DNA of 64,000 bases from Euborellia annulipes (GCA_023213315.1 JAKCPI010025241.1:62001-126000), one strand, 5' to 3'. Shown: positions 22,959-34,575, numbered from the stretch's first letter. The notes: generated by a model not told the origin, from the letters alone. A program made the numbers and translations.

Positions 22959-23177
22959 ATATTTAACAAGGCTGTGAGTGTTATTGATTGGTGAGGCCAA
23001 ACATCCCATGGCCCCCGGGAATCGAACTCAGGATCTCCACTGGAAATCCTGGGTTCGATTCCCCAGTCTTTCCAGGGCATAAGCGTGCTATCCATTGCAC
23101 CAGGCCACCGGATCCTCGACCTCCTTGGGATGTTTGGCCTCGCCAATAAATAATACTTACAGCTTTGTTAGATATAT
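22959..23177. repeat. SINE family B, inverted dimer
   Basis: On the minus strand CCTGGTGCAATGGATAGCACG (A box) and GGTTCGATTCCC (B box) form a tRNA-like head. The two outer ends are inverted copies of one tail, AACAAGGCTGTGAGTGTTAT..GAGGCCAAACATCCC, so the copy is a palindrome of about 220 bp. Further copies lie at 28246-28385 and, degraded, at 51915-52010. Confidence 0.6.
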
Positions 23178-23193
23178 CTCTATGACTTTCTTA

Positions 23194-23549
23194 CAGTGGC
23201 GTAGCGAGGGGGGGGGGGGGGCAAGGGAGGTCATCATGCCCCGGGCGCTACTCACTAACAATCTAAGCCAAATGGTCCGCAAAACAAAAAATTGCCGGAT
23301 AAATTTTATTTTATTATAATTGATTTGTGGAAAATATATTTTAAATTTAGTGCCAGTCTAATATAATAATTTTGTATATTTTACATATAATATTATATGA
23401 TTTTTGAATGGGGGGGAGGTGGGGGCGCTAAAAGGTATTGTGGCTGGGGGGCCATGGGACCAGCCATCCTCCCAGGGGCTTGGAAGACTCCACATTGTTT
23501 CATTTTTTCTTGGGTCGGGCCCCCCGGGACCTCTCTAGTTACGCCCATG
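23194..23549. mobile_element. hAT-like element with G-rich interior
   Basis: The left end is CAGTGGCGTAGCGAGG and the right end is CTAGTTACGCCCATG, diverged inverted repeats of the CAGTGGCGTA hAT class. The interior contains GGGGCGCTA, GGGGGGAGG and CCCCGGGCGCTAC. No clear 8-bp duplication remains. Confidence 0.5.
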
Positions 23550-24497
23550 TTCAGAACCGAAGCCAGAAATTTTTTCGGGCAGGATAGGTGTCTTGGACGA
23601 TCTGTACGATTATCCCCAATCCCGTGCTGCTTAAAGACTCTAGTTACCCTGGGGTATGTTGTTTGTGTGCTGTGCGACCAGTCACACCAGATTTTTTAGA
23701 GGTGCATGAATTCCTTGGACCAGTATATTTCGAATAATCCTTTGACGTTCCTCACCAAAGGACGGAACCCATTGAATCGGCTACCAATCAATTGAAATAA
23801 ATAAAGATGGGGTCGCTGTCTGGACAATCAAGTTAGATGTTTTAATTTTTTATGATTTTCCTGCAGATGCAACTTTGAAAATAACTATACTTAAAACAAA
23901 TAAAAATAAATGTATCGAATCACTACTCAGAGTAAAGTTATTTCGTTAATTAAATAATAATGAAGACAAGAAAGTTTTTTCTTCCTTTGCTAATAATAAT
24001 ACGAGTAGATAGAGTTAGAGTTGTTGCATAAGTAATCAGTGTAAATAAAACTTGATAATTGGTCGGTCCATTTCAGGTTGGTTTGGTGCAACAACAAACT
24101 AGAAACTTGAATTAAGTTAAAAGCAAAGCACGAGATGAGAACAGAAAAGAGGGAGTTAATCTAAAGGAGAGGGAGAGAATGAAATATTTATTATTTATTT
24201 CAACTATACTATATTTAAGAACTTATTCTTATTTCTAAATAAAAAATTTTATGGAAAGCCAATTTGGAATTATCATGTAGTGTATTTAATGCAAAAAAAA
24301 AACATTAAAAGATTTGCATGTTGATACATATGAATGCTGCTGATTGCAATACAAAAATTTACATGAAAATACATGAATTATTATTCAGGTTGGTTTGGTG
24401 TGCATTTTAAATATAGGTATACTGATTAAATTTAATTATTATCAATGTATCGATATATTTTTATTTTTTTAAACATTTGCACACATGAGTCAGTTGC

Positions 24498-25173
24498 TTT
24501 TACTTTCTCTTACCTCTATATATGTTAATATATATATAGAGAGAAAGTATTGGATTCATGTCAAAAATTCGATGTCGAGATTTTGATGGATCTTCACGTT
24601 TTGAAGTCCCTGAATCCAAAAAGTGGTTTTCGCGACATGGTCTGTCTGTGTGTGTGTGTGTGTCTGTGTGTGTGTGTCTGTGAACAAAATATCTCAAGAA
24701 TGAAAAGAGCTAGGAAGTTGAAATTTTATATTTAAGTTAGGCACCCCCATGGGACGTGACACGAAGCTTTTGAACAAAATCGGCCAAAGAGTACTAGCAC
24801 TTTACTGATTCACTTTTTCAGTTTTTTTCGATTTTCTCAAAATTTGCTCCAACGATTTTTTTTTAAATTCAAAAATCAATTATTTTTGAGATTCTCTATA
24901 AAATGTATATTCTCATTTTGTGATTGAAATCTTCTGAAGACCACTTTACTCTTGTACTCCATAGAAAAGATAGGAGAAATGGTTGCCATGGTATCAAAAT
25001 ATAAATATTTTCCCATACTTATAAATTTTACATCTTGAATTCAATTGTACCCTACTGTCGGAAACTAAATACATGTCGACACAAAAAATCTGGTGTGACA
25101 AGCACAGTACACAACTTTCGATTACCGAAGGTAAGAGAAAGTTGTGTGCTGCGCCAGTCACACCAGATTTTTT
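24498..25173 (-). mobile_element. TGGTGTGAC element, full-length copy, minus strand
   Basis: It runs from TTTACTTTCTCTTACC to GTCACACCAGATTTTTT, with every landmark of the copy at 15485 in reverse order, including the terminal long hairpin (about 25080-25173). Confidence 0.7.
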
Positions 25174-25177
25174 AACG

Positions 25178-25450
25178 CTGGTGTAGCAGGCTAGGGTGTC
25201 GGCTTCTACAAAGAAAATCCCTGTTCAAACCCTGCGTGTGCGGGATTTTTTCATTAAATAAAAAAAATATTTATTTAATGCAAACAAATCCTCAAGCAGC
25301 AGTCACTGGATTGGAATATCAGGATCTCACCACAATAGCCCCCAGGCAACTCTACGAGAAGAGGGAGTTGCTGTGACATCCCGGCCATTTGGATAGTAAA
25401 TGGCTTTTTTTTAAGGTCTTTTTCGGCATCTAAGACCATTTAGACCCCAT
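25178..25450 (+). repeat. SINE-like family D
   Basis: The head reads GCTGGTGTAGCAGGCTAGGG (A-box-like) and TGTTCAAACCCTGC (B-box-like). The body includes AACAAATCCTCAAGCAGCAG, a sequence also found at 39884-39900. The tail region (GGTCTTTTTCGGCATC) is an inverted copy of the family A tail. Confidence 0.45.
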
Positions 25451-25545
25451 CCCTATTTATTTCAAATTTCAAATTTGTAGTCAAATCAAATGAAATAAAT
25501 TTTTCTCGCTTGGACGGGAAGCAAACCCGGGACTCCGGTGCTATA

Positions 25546-25708
25546 CCAAATGGCTTAAATAGAAATGCCTGGACCCCCAATATGTATATTAATCAATAAC
25601 GGATATCGTCAAAGTCTTAAATGGCCTGAGTTGCCGAAAAGACTGTGTGTATGTGTGTGTCAGTGTGAGTGTGAATGAGGAAAAAATGTGAGTGTTAAAA
25701 AAAAACAT
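25546..25708 (+). repeat. SINE family A, 5' truncated
   Basis: It begins within the body at TATACCAAATGGCTTAAATA and continues through the GGCCTGAGTTGCCGAAAAG tail, TGTG repeats and an A-rich end. The tRNA head is missing, the usual form of incomplete reverse transcription. Confidence 0.7.
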
Positions 25709-26245
25709 CGTCTAAATATTGTAAAATATATCTATGTCTTAAATTGAAATGTTTAAAAAAAATAAAAGATTGTTTTTTTGCTGAAATTCTATTATTTATT
25801 TATTTTATTTTAATAAAACAAGTTTGGAAAAAATTTTCTTTTTTTTTATCTGATATAAAAATTTAATAAAATAAAAATATATCTATGTCTAGTCAATAAA
25901 TTAATAACCCCTAATGGCCTCTGTAGCCGAAAAGGGTTAAAAAAACTTTTTTCCAGATTCAATATAAAAAGAACACGTTTTATTTGTATTGGAGCACCCA
26001 GACCAGAATCACTGGTCACATTTACAATTTGTGAACCAGTGTATAAGGATCTCGGAGAATAAGAAGTCAGATATATGCCCCGGTTAAAAAAAAAAATTTT
26101 CTCGGGTTCCTATAACTGAAACACACTTACTTTGCCATTGGCCAAATGGCTTTTCAGACGGCCATTTAATTAAGTTAAAAAAAAAAAAAAAAAATTGTAT
26201 TAGAGTGAGGTGGATAGCTGAGTGGATCTTATAGTAATGAATGAA

Positions 26246-26554
26246 GAAAAGACCAATATCAGCTAGATATATTTCTATTAAGGCACTTCAAGCCGACGTT
26301 TCGGTCAGATATACGACTATCTTCAGAGCTGAAGTGTGTCAACAAAACTCCTCAGAAAGTTGAATGGTACAATCTACCTTTGACCCGCAAAGCCTTTAAT
26401 GGCAAAAAAACCTTTACCCAATTGTGCCATTTGAACTTTTTGAGGAGTTTTGTTGACACACTTCAGCCCTGAAGATGGTCGTATATCTGACCGAAACGTC
26501 GGCATGAAGTACCTTAATAAACGAAATAAATCTAGCTGCAATTGCTCTTTTCTT
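26246..26554. repeat. Foldback with paired hammerhead-like motifs
   Basis: The left motif (26293-26326, minus) is CTGAAGATAGTCGTATATCT then GACCGAAACGTCGGC; the right (26469-26500, plus) differs from it by a few bases. The inner arms match through TCCTCAAAAAGTTC-type sequence and GTTGACACACTTCAG; the outer arms contain CTAGATATATTTC. Just before it, AGGTGGATAGCTGAGTGG (26208-26225) looks like a tRNA A box. Confidence 0.65.
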
Positions 26555-27257
26555 AAGTTTTATTTGTGCCTAACTTGAAAATTAGCAAACAAACAGTGGG
26601 ATTAGCAGCTTGGAAATTAGAAGCTTAAATAGATTAAATGTCCAAACAATCCGGAGATAGTACGCTTATAAATAGATAAATAGCTTCTTCTTAAATGAAA
26701 TATAAATATCTTAGCAGGCACCTGGAAATCATTTTCATATAAAATTTGAGAGATGGAAATTTCTTTTTTTCTTTCTCTATTAATATTTGAGCACATATCA
26801 TTTCTCGTGTCCTTACTTTTGTCTACGTTACATTCGCCTTTTCTCTTTTGCCACTATATTTTGTATTTAAGTGCGGGGGACGCCGTTATTCATAAATAAT
26901 TGCCTTGTCGTCTTATTTTATCCCCACGGCCCTGCCTATAGAGAGGGCATTTAAGAAAAATTACAGTGAAATTTTAGTGCCTCGAACGAACGAACGAACC
27001 AAGTAAAATAACGACGTAAACGTTTTAAATTAAATATATTGTAGTTTGTCCTAAAAGTCGGTTATAAATTTCCTTGCCTTTTTTTTCATGTAAAATTCAG
27101 AAATTGAACTTAAAATGGCTATCAAATAATATATTACAGGTATTGTGTAAAATATCTAGGCCAGCGGTAGGCAGCCCATGGCATGCGGGAAGTTTTTAGC
27201 TGGAACAACAGAATGAATGAATTATATTCAAGAAACAGCTCAAGCAGAATTCCATCA

Positions 27258-28127
27258 AATTCTCCGAAAGTTTACTATGAAGTTTGCAAGGTGGACGTGC
27301 AGATTTTTAAATAATTTTAAACAATTAGTTTTTCAGAAATTTTAGTAGCTGACAACTGATTGCAATGTACAGTTTCGGTCATCTAGTGTGACCATCATCA
27401 GGCCTGGAATATATATTTGTCCGGAGAACAACTGTGTTATCAATTGATTTGGCGTTTTGATGTATTTTTTAATCTTGATTGACAAAAAGTTATGTGCCTA
27501 CTTTGCTGAAATAATAATAATTTATTTTTATAAACTACAATAATGCCAAATTCTGATGCTTTCCGGTTGTTTTGAAATAATAGATAAATAATAAATTTTG
27601 AATAAAAAAATTCTCATTTTAAATAGGTAACATCTGCCAAAATTTCACATCCAGTTGAGAGAAATATTAATAAAAATAAAAATAAAACTAATTAAAAATT
27701 CAATTAGATAATCCTTATTCTGATCTACAAGACTGGTGAACTGAATATATGTTTATCACATGTATCTTTGGAAAGAAACAAAGAAATTTTAGGTAATTAT
27801 AAATTTTGTTTAATAATATCTGCTCTATTTTTGAATCATTAATTAGAATTGAGAATGTTGGCTATTTATAAAATTTCGTATAAAAAAATTTTTGAATGTT
27901 GTATAAAATAAGATAATGCAATTGTAATGAAATGTAAATGTAATGTCCTGTAAAATAAAGTATATTTGATATATATTCCAGGCCTGATGATGGTCACACT
28001 AGATGACCGAAACTGTACATTGCAATCAGTTGTCAGCTAATAAAATTTCTGAAAAATAATTGTATAAAATTATTTAAAAATCTGCACGTCCACCTTGCAA
28101 ACTTCAAAGTAAACCTTCGGAGAATTA
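27258..28127. repeat. Long foldback with the best conserved hammerhead-like cores
   Basis: The arms are about 150 bp each and nearly identical (AATTCTCCGAAAGTTTACTA; AGGTGGACGTGCAGATTTTT). The right motif, plus strand 27984-28026, reads CTGATGA, T, GGTCA/TGACC hairpin, GAA, then ACTG and CAGT forming a further stem, followed by T. The left copy (27370-27402, minus) is the same. The middle about 550 bp is AT-rich and non-coding. Confidence 0.65.
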
Positions 28128-28154
28128 AATAATAGGAATGATAGAATGAATGAA

Positions 28155-28650
28155 GATAATGAGATAAAAAATCTGGTGTCACACAGCACTTCTCTCACAC
28201 CAGATTATTTTGTGTCGAGATATATTTACACTCAACAAGACATGTGAGTGTTTTTTATTGGGGAGGCCAAACATCCCATGGCCCCCGGGAATCGGAACCC
28301 TCCTAGGTCTCCGCCTTTCCGGGGCATAGGCGTGCTATCCATTGCACCAGGCCAGCCGGACCCTCGACCTGCACCAATAAAACTCCACTTCCCTTATATG
28401 CAGTTAGTCGCGCAGAAATATATAGTTTCCCATAGCTACCTTAGTTTCAAACTTGCGTTTTAAATGTTGATTGCTTGAAATAAACTATGGTTATTTTTCA
28501 AAATTTTAATCTCGTATTTAAGGACATTTTATACACAATATAGATTCGTAAATAAATACAAAATTTCATAAGAATTGTGTAAAAAGTTCCAAACGGGGAC
28601 CCTTTTGAATCCAAATTAACATGCAAATCCTCCAAGATTTAACATTGGAT
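28155..28650 (+). mobile_element. TGGTGTGAC element variant, interrupted by SINE B
   Basis: AAATCTGGTGTCACAC..TCACACCAGATT is a shortened hairpin, then TGTGTCGAGATATATTTA. A SINE B copy follows at 28246-28385. The element then resumes (ATAGTTTCCCATAGCTACC, and TTTTAATCTCGTATTTAAGG to CGGGGACCCTTTTGAATCC). The inverted relative at 34090-34405 shows the uninterrupted order. Confidence 0.55.
28246..28385 (-). repeat. SINE family B
   Basis: It matches the minus-strand copy in 22959-23177: GAGGCCAAACATCCCATGGC, CGTGCTATCCATTGCACC and CCCGGGAATCGG. It is inserted into a TGGTGTGAC element variant. Confidence 0.6.
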
Positions 28651-28659
28651 CTATGGAAG

Positions 28660-29480
28660 GAAGAGCGCTGGAAGTGAATTTGAAAAATCTGAAATATACT
28701 ACACCATTATAAAGTTCAGGGCAAAATGAAAATATATAAAGGATCTAAAAAAAATAATTGATTTATGATCGTTAAAGCCTATTTGAGAAATTAGAAAAAA
28801 ATCTGAAAAGTATTTCTAGTACATTTTGACCTATTTTGTACCAAAGCTTTTATTTTAACCGCGAGTGTCCGGGAGGGTGCCTAACTTTTTTTTTTTTATT
28901 AATTTAATTATTTATTTCACTTTATTGATAGCCACTTTTTCTAGCCAAAATTATAATCTCATATTTGGAATATTACATACCTAATAGAGGGAATAAATAC
29001 AAAATTTCATAAGTTTTAATTCCAGACAATTTATTAGTTTAGGAAGAGTTGTGAATACACACTCACTTCCCCCACCCCTCCTTCTTCCTCCCGACGTAAA
29101 TCTACTTTATATAATTTTCGTTGTTTTTACTTTTATCAAATAAATCTCTCAAAATATAAATTTATTTTTTTTGTTCCATTTAGGAAAATCTCCGAAACTT
29201 ATAATTTACAGTAATTAACAGACACACACACACACCCCCACACACTCGCGCAGACTAATTTCTAAAAGTTGCGCCTTTGGCGTTTTGACAAAAATAAATA
29301 AATAAATAAAGTTTACTCTAGAAACAATTCCAATCTTAAAAAAAACTAATAACTAATAAATTTCTGCTTTTCATTTATTTATTATATCATACAAGTAAGA
29401 AAAAGAAAAACGAATTGAGAGAGAGAGAGAGAATAAAACCAATAAATTGGCGATTTTTGTGCTATTACTCCTGTTTAAGG
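28660..29480. other. AT-rich sequence with fragments of the TGGTGTGAC family
   Basis: Pieces such as GGATCTAAAAAAAATAATTG (28741-28760) and GTGTCCGGGAGGGTGCCTAAC (28864-28884) recall the middle of that family. A (CA)n tract is at 29222-29236 and (GA)n at 29419-29432. No gene. Confidence 0.35.
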
Positions 29481-29486
29481 AAAAAA

Positions 29487-29725
29487 ATTATTTTTTTTTT
29501 AAACACTCACACTTTTCTCATTCACACTCACACACACATTCACACACAGTCTTTTCGGCAACTCAGGCCATATAATGGCGATAACCGTTATTGATTAATA
29601 AACATATTGGGGTCCATTTGGTATCCAAATGGCTTAAATTAAGTCATTGGACTGCCGGGATTCCAAACCCGGGACTTTTGGTATACGATGTTACCACGCT
29701 AACCCCTACACCAAGTCCGCGGGCA
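29487..29725 (-). repeat. SINE family A
   Basis: The tail reads, from the left, AAACACTCACAC..CTTTTCGGCAACTCAGGCC, then the body GGTATCCAAATGGCTTAAAT and the head (CACGCTAACCCCTACACCAAG). Target duplications are only approximate (AAAAATTATT against AAAAATAATT). Confidence 0.7.
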
Positions 29726-29921
29726 AATAAAAATAATTGAGATCTTTTCTCTAATAGGAATTGCCTTGCATAATTTTTAAAATTAATTCCATCTTCTAAG
29801 AGGCTTAGTATTTTTGGTACTCTTGTTATACGAATATATAATATCATTTGAAAAGAAAATTTCATTTTATTACTGTAACATAATTGGTGAAAACGTCTGT
29901 TTTTTTTGCCATACCCTATAT

Positions 29922-30169
29922 GAACCCTGTTATGCAATGGTGTGTCAAAGACCAAAACATCGAGTTTTGAGAAAATCAACAATAAAGTTTTTTGTTTACA
30001 TTGGATTATATATAATTTTTCTTGTCAATTGTCGAAGTAACATTAAATATAAATGTTTAGGACATATTTCATAAATAATACTATTAATTATAGCATTTGA
30101 AACAATATTCCGTGCTTAACTCAATTTTGAATTTTTTGGTCTTTGACACGCCATTGCATAACAGGGTCC
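29922..30169 (+). mobile_element. GGACCCTG-family TIR element, short form
   Basis: 248 bp, with GAACCCTGTTATGCAATGG at the left and its complement at the right. It is flanked by ATAT on both sides (29918-29921, 30170-30173). Confidence 0.8.
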
Positions 30170-30752
30170 ATATATGAAATATGGAGAAAGTATTGCGATC
30201 ATGCTCAAAAATTTGATGTCGAGATTTTTTTAAATTTAAATCTTATTCCCCATCTAGACACACCATGAATTCTTCATTTAAAGATTAGATATCCCTGAAC
30301 CTTGGAAGTGACATCTCTACATTTACGTAAAGCTGAGTTTTTACTTGTCTATCCTCCTACACAAATAAAATTTTATATAGATTCAAATCCAAGAAACAAT
30401 ATTAGGAGGTTACACATTGTAAAATCAAACAAATATTCAAAATTTTTTATAGCAAAGCATAATTTTTAAATATCAGGAATTTGTTGTTTTTTAGTTTTAT
30501 TTTGTTGTGTAACTCATTCAAAAAAAACCAAATACTTGCGTCCAGACATTGGCGCCTAAAAATGGCAACCCGTCTAACAGAATCTTGCATTTGCTGTTAA
30601 TTTTAGACAACCAGAACGAGTTTAAGTAAAGAACTGCAAAGGAATTAAATATAAGAACTAATATGTAACTAATATGGCCACGGTTTACCAGAATTCTCTT
30701 ATCAAATGTGAGGTCATATAATATTAGATTTCATCTATATATATGGATATAT

Positions 30753-30940
30753 GGACCCTGTTATCCATTAGTGTGTCAAGCGCCAAACAAAATTCAAAAT
30801 TTAGTTAAACACGGAATATTGTTTCAAATGCTATAATCCATAGTAATTTTTTATGAAATATGTCCCAAAAAAAAAATATATTTGATGTAAAAGCTTAAAA
30901 TTATTTTTACAATATTTCAATGCAGAATTTTCATTTTGCA
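30753..30940 (+). mobile_element. GGACCCTG-family element, 3' truncated
   Basis: It has the left end GGACCCTGTTATCCATTAG and the adjacent interior up to about TTTCAATGCAGAATTTTC, but no right end. Confidence 0.65.
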
Positions 30941-31387
30941 TTTATGCGTCAAGTGCAAGACATCGTAAACAACTATACGTTTCAGATATTAATTGCTGCG
31001 TTTAAGTATTTTCAATTATGAACACCAGTATAACCAGTGGCGCAACCAGGGGGGGGTTTTTGGGGTTTTAACCCCCCCCCAGGACCCAGGGAGAAAAAAA
31101 AATTCAAATTTCTATATATTATTACAAATAGAAAAGAAAAAAAATTGTATCCTTTTTATTATAAAAAAAATAATTTCTTAAAAATTATTTTAAAAAATTT
31201 TAACAAAAATGAAAATTGCTTATTTTTCGTAAAGTATATAAAATAAATAAAAAAAAAAAAACTAATTCTTTTGTTATTTCTCCTAAATCATAAAAAACAA
31301 AAGACTAATATAAGACTCTACATTCATTTATTGAGTTACTTGAGCCTATGGTTAATGCTTTTGATGAAATAAGTAAATGATCTGAAA

Positions 31388-32318
31388 ACAAATCTGGTGT
31401 GACTGTCGCACGGCACCAGGGGCGGATTAAAGGGGGAGGGGCGATCGCCCCCCCCCCCCCCCCCCCCGAGAAGAAATTCACAATGTTATAAAAACTAGTA
31501 ATCTAAAGAAATTATGATTTCCGGGCTTTAATTTCAATTGAATTTGTTACCAATCAATTTAAATAAATAGGAAAGGGGTCTAAATGGCCATAGATGCTCA
31601 CAAAATCCTTAAATACAAAAAAATAAAAAAAAAACCGCCCCCCCCCGACAAAATTCCATTAATCCGCCACTGCACAGCACACAACTTTCTCTTATCTTCG
31701 GTAATCGAAAGTTGTGTTCTGTTCTTGTCACACCAGATTTTTTCATGTCGACATAAGTTTAGTTTCCGCCGATATTTTAAAATTCAAGATGTAATAAAAT
31801 TTATAAACATGGGGAAAATATTTAAATTTTGTTACCATTGCAACCATTTCTCCTATCTTTCCTATGAAGCACAAGAGTAAAGTGTGCTTCAAACAATTTT
31901 GAGGGCAAAATGAGAATATACATTTGAAAGAGCTTCTAAAAAATAATTGATTTTTGAATTTTAAACAAAATCGTTAGAGCGAATTTTGAGAAAATCGAAA
32001 AAAAATGAAAAAGTACATCAGTAAAGTACTAGTACTCTTTGGCCGATTTTGATTAAAAGCTTATTTTTCCGGTCCCGGGGGGTGTTTAACTTAAATATAA
32101 AATTTCAACCTCGTAGCTCAATTCCTTCATGCTTAAAATTGAACACACACCCCCCCACCCACACACACACAGACAGACCATGTCGCGAAACCCACTTTTT
32201 TGGATTCAGGGGACCTCAAAACGTGAAGATCCATCAAAATCTCGACATCGAATTTTTGACATGAATCCAATACTTTCTCTCTATATATATATTACATATA
32301 TACATAGGTAAGAGAAAG
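31388..32318 (+). mobile_element. TGGTGTGAC element split by a hAT insertion
   Basis: The copy is plus-oriented. It is interrupted within its hairpin, after TGTCGCACGGCAC, by the hAT element at 31417-31672 and resumes at CACAGCACACAACTTTC. It ends TAGGTAAGAGAAAGTA and abuts a minus copy directly. Confidence 0.7.
31417..31672. mobile_element. hAT MITE nested in a TGGTGTGAC element
   Basis: Ends CAGGGGCGGATTAAAGG and TTAATCCGCCACTG. The duplicated target is CACGGCAC (31409-31416) and CACAGCAC (31673-31680), one mismatch, and is itself part of the hairpin of the host element. Confidence 0.8.
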
Positions 32319-32320
32319 TA

Positions 32321-32858
32321 AAAAGTGGTTTTCGCGACATGGTCTGTCTGTCTGTGTGTGTGTGTGTGTGTTCAATTTTAAGCATGAAGGAATTGAGCTA
32401 GGAGGTTGAAATTTTATATTTAAGTTAAACACCCCCGGGACCGGAAAAATAAGCTTTTAATCAAAATCGGCCAAAGAGTACTAGTACTTTACTGATGTAC
32501 TTTTTCAGTTTTTTTCGATTTTCTCAAAATTCGCTATAACGATTTTTTTAAATTCAAAAATCAATTATTTTTTAGTTGCTCTTTAAAATGTATATTCTCA
32601 TTTTGCAATTGAAATCTTCTGAAGACCACTTTACTCCTGTATTTCATAGGGAAGATAGGAGAAATGGTTGCCATGGTAACAAAATATAAATATTTTCCCA
32701 TACTTATAAATTTTACATCTGAATTCAAATGTTCCGTACTGTCGGGAACTAAATATATGTCGACACAAAAAATCTGGTGTGACAAGCACAGAACACAACT
32801 TTCGATTACCGAAGGTAAGAGAAAGTTGTGTGCTGTGCGCCAGTCACATCAGATTTTT
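32321..32858 (-). mobile_element. TGGTGTGAC element, minus copy abutting a plus copy
   Basis: It starts within the family at AAAAGTGGTTTTCGCGACAT, lacking the ATATATA end, and runs to the hairpin and GTCACATCAGATTTTT. Together with 31388-32318 it makes a large inverted repeat. Confidence 0.65.
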
Positions 32859-32935
32859 ATTTTTATATTCCTCATTTTTGTAATAAATTTCTTAACCCTA
32901 TGGATAAGGCTAAAAGGGCAAATAAAGAAAAAAGG

Positions 32936-33041
32936 CGAAGGTCCGATGCGGCGGACCCGAGCCGATTGGGGGGGGGGGTGGCAGAGGGGCGAAGACCCCC
33001 ATCTAGGTGCTCCGCCAGCCAAAGAGGGGCTGCGCGTCTAG
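32936..33041 (+). mobile_element. Helitron-like 3' end
   Basis: GGCGAAGGTCCGATGCGG, then GACCCGAGCCGATTGG and GCGAAGACCCCCATCTAGG lead to a GC-rich hairpin near the end and GCGCGTCTAG followed by T. Helitrons end in a hairpin and CTRR inserted before T. The end resembles the one at 40560. Confidence 0.6.
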
Positions 33042-33352
33042 TCAAAACCCCCCCCAGGAGCAAATCCTGGTTGCGCCACTGAGTATAACTATTGTTTAGT
33101 AGTATTTAATTTATTTCAAATTTATATACCCTATTATATTCTAGTTGTTGAAATTTAATACAAGTATTTCATAATCTATAAAAATTTTCTCTGAATTCGT
33201 AGATGTCAATTCATGTATTAAATTTGGACGCATTTTTAGCATCGTATGAATTAGTGATCTCGCTCTTGGTTGGTCTTTAAGTATTAAATAATAGTCTACT
33301 CAGCCTTAGGTAATATTCCTTAAAAAAATTATTTATGATTGTATAACAATGT

Positions 33353-33498
33353 TTTTACTTTCTCTTACCTATGTATATATGTAATATATATATAGAGAGA
33401 AAGTATTGGTTTCATGTCAAAAATTCGATGTCGAGATTTTGATGGATCTTCACGTTTTGAGGTCCCCTGAATCCAAAAAAAGTGGTTTTCGCGACATG

Positions 33499-33568
<70 letters not shown>

Positions 33569-33892
33569 CTGTGTGTGTTCAATTTTAAGCATGAAGGAAT
33601 TGAGCTATGAGGCTGAAATTTTATATTTAAGTTAAACACCCCCGGGACCGACAAAATAAGCTTTTAATCAAAATCGGCCAAAAAGTACTAGTACTTTACT
33701 GATGTACTTTTTCAGTTTTTTTCGATTTTCTCAAAATTCGCTCTAACGATTTTGATTAAAATTCAAAAATCAATTATTTTTTAGATGCTCTTTCAAATGT
33801 ATATTCTCGTTTTGCCCTCAAAATTGTTTGAAGCACACTTTACTCTTGTGCTTCATAGGAAAGATAGGAGAAATAAATGGTTGCCATGGTAA
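33353..33892 (-). mobile_element. TGGTGTGAC element, 5' truncated, with long microsatellite
   Basis: It runs from TTTTACTTTCTCTTACC to TTGCCATGGTAACC. The internal CTGT/TG stretch is expanded: about ten CTGT units (33501-33543) followed by a TG run (33543-33568). The hairpin end is missing. Confidence 0.7.
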
Positions 33893-34089
33893 CCGAATTT
33901 AAATCTTTTTCTTTTTATTAAATTAAAAATCAATTATTAATTAAACGCCCATTTTTTTTTTCGGAGAAAACATATCTCTCTCTCTCACAAAACTATCTTC
34001 TCTCTTTCTACGCGTTTTAAATTTTTCTACCTTATCTTCGCATTTGACCAATGTTAATTTCCTATAGGGATTTGTATGTTAATTTCGAT

Positions 34090-34405
34090 TCAAAAGGGGT
34101 CCCCTTTGGAACTTTTTACGCATTTAAAATTTTTTTTTCCAATTCTTATGAAATTTTGTATTTATTTACGATTCTATATTGTGTATAAAATGTCCAAATA
34201 TGAGATTAAAATTTTGAAAAATAACCATAGTTTATTTGAAGCAGTCAACATTTAAAATGCAAGTTTGAAACTAAGGTGCCATGGGAAACTAAATATATCT
34301 CGACACAAAAAATCTGGTGTGACCAGCACGGTGCACAACTTTCTCTTACCGAAGGGTAAGAGAAAGTTGTGTGCTGTGCGCCAGTCACACCAGATTTTTT
34401 TTGGA
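34090..34405 (-). mobile_element. TGGTGTGAC element variant with intact hairpin
   Basis: It carries AAAGGGGTCCCC, TATTGTGTATAAAATG, CTAAGGTGCCATGGGAAAC, then the hairpin AATCTGGTGTGACCAGCACG..GCCAGTCACACCAGATT. It is the inverted counterpart of 28155-28650. Confidence 0.6.
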
Positions 34406-34575
34406 TCTGATTTAATAGACCAAGACTAATTAGAAAAACCCTCATTTAATATTCATATTTGGTGAGTGTAATAAATACATAAATAAGTTTCCCCTCTCTC
34501 ATTCGCCCGCTCTAATGAAAAGGGGCCGAAGAAAGAAAGAAATTAAATCTGAACAAATTATGGGCTTGTCTTTAA

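Larger units (their letters stand above)
31035..33081. mobile_element. hAT element loaded with other insertions
   Basis: Ends CAGTGGCGCAACCAGG and CCTGGTTGCGCCACTG are perfect inverted repeats, with AGTATAAC duplicated on both sides (31027-31034, 33082-33089). Within this 2047-bp span are an inverted pair of TGGTGTGAC elements, a second hAT (31417-31672) and a Helitron-like 3' end (32936-33041). No transposase is present. Confidence 0.85.

Noticed and set aside
32049..32311. Recurring open frames with HTHTQTDRPCREN-like sequence
   Set aside because: The same frames appear in every TGGTGTGAC copy (15.9, 24.5, 33.4 kb) because the CACA/CAGA repeat and flanks are shared; frames break differently in each copy.
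33501..33568. CRISPR-like regular repeat
   Set aside because: It is a plain CTGT and TG microsatellite with no spacers.
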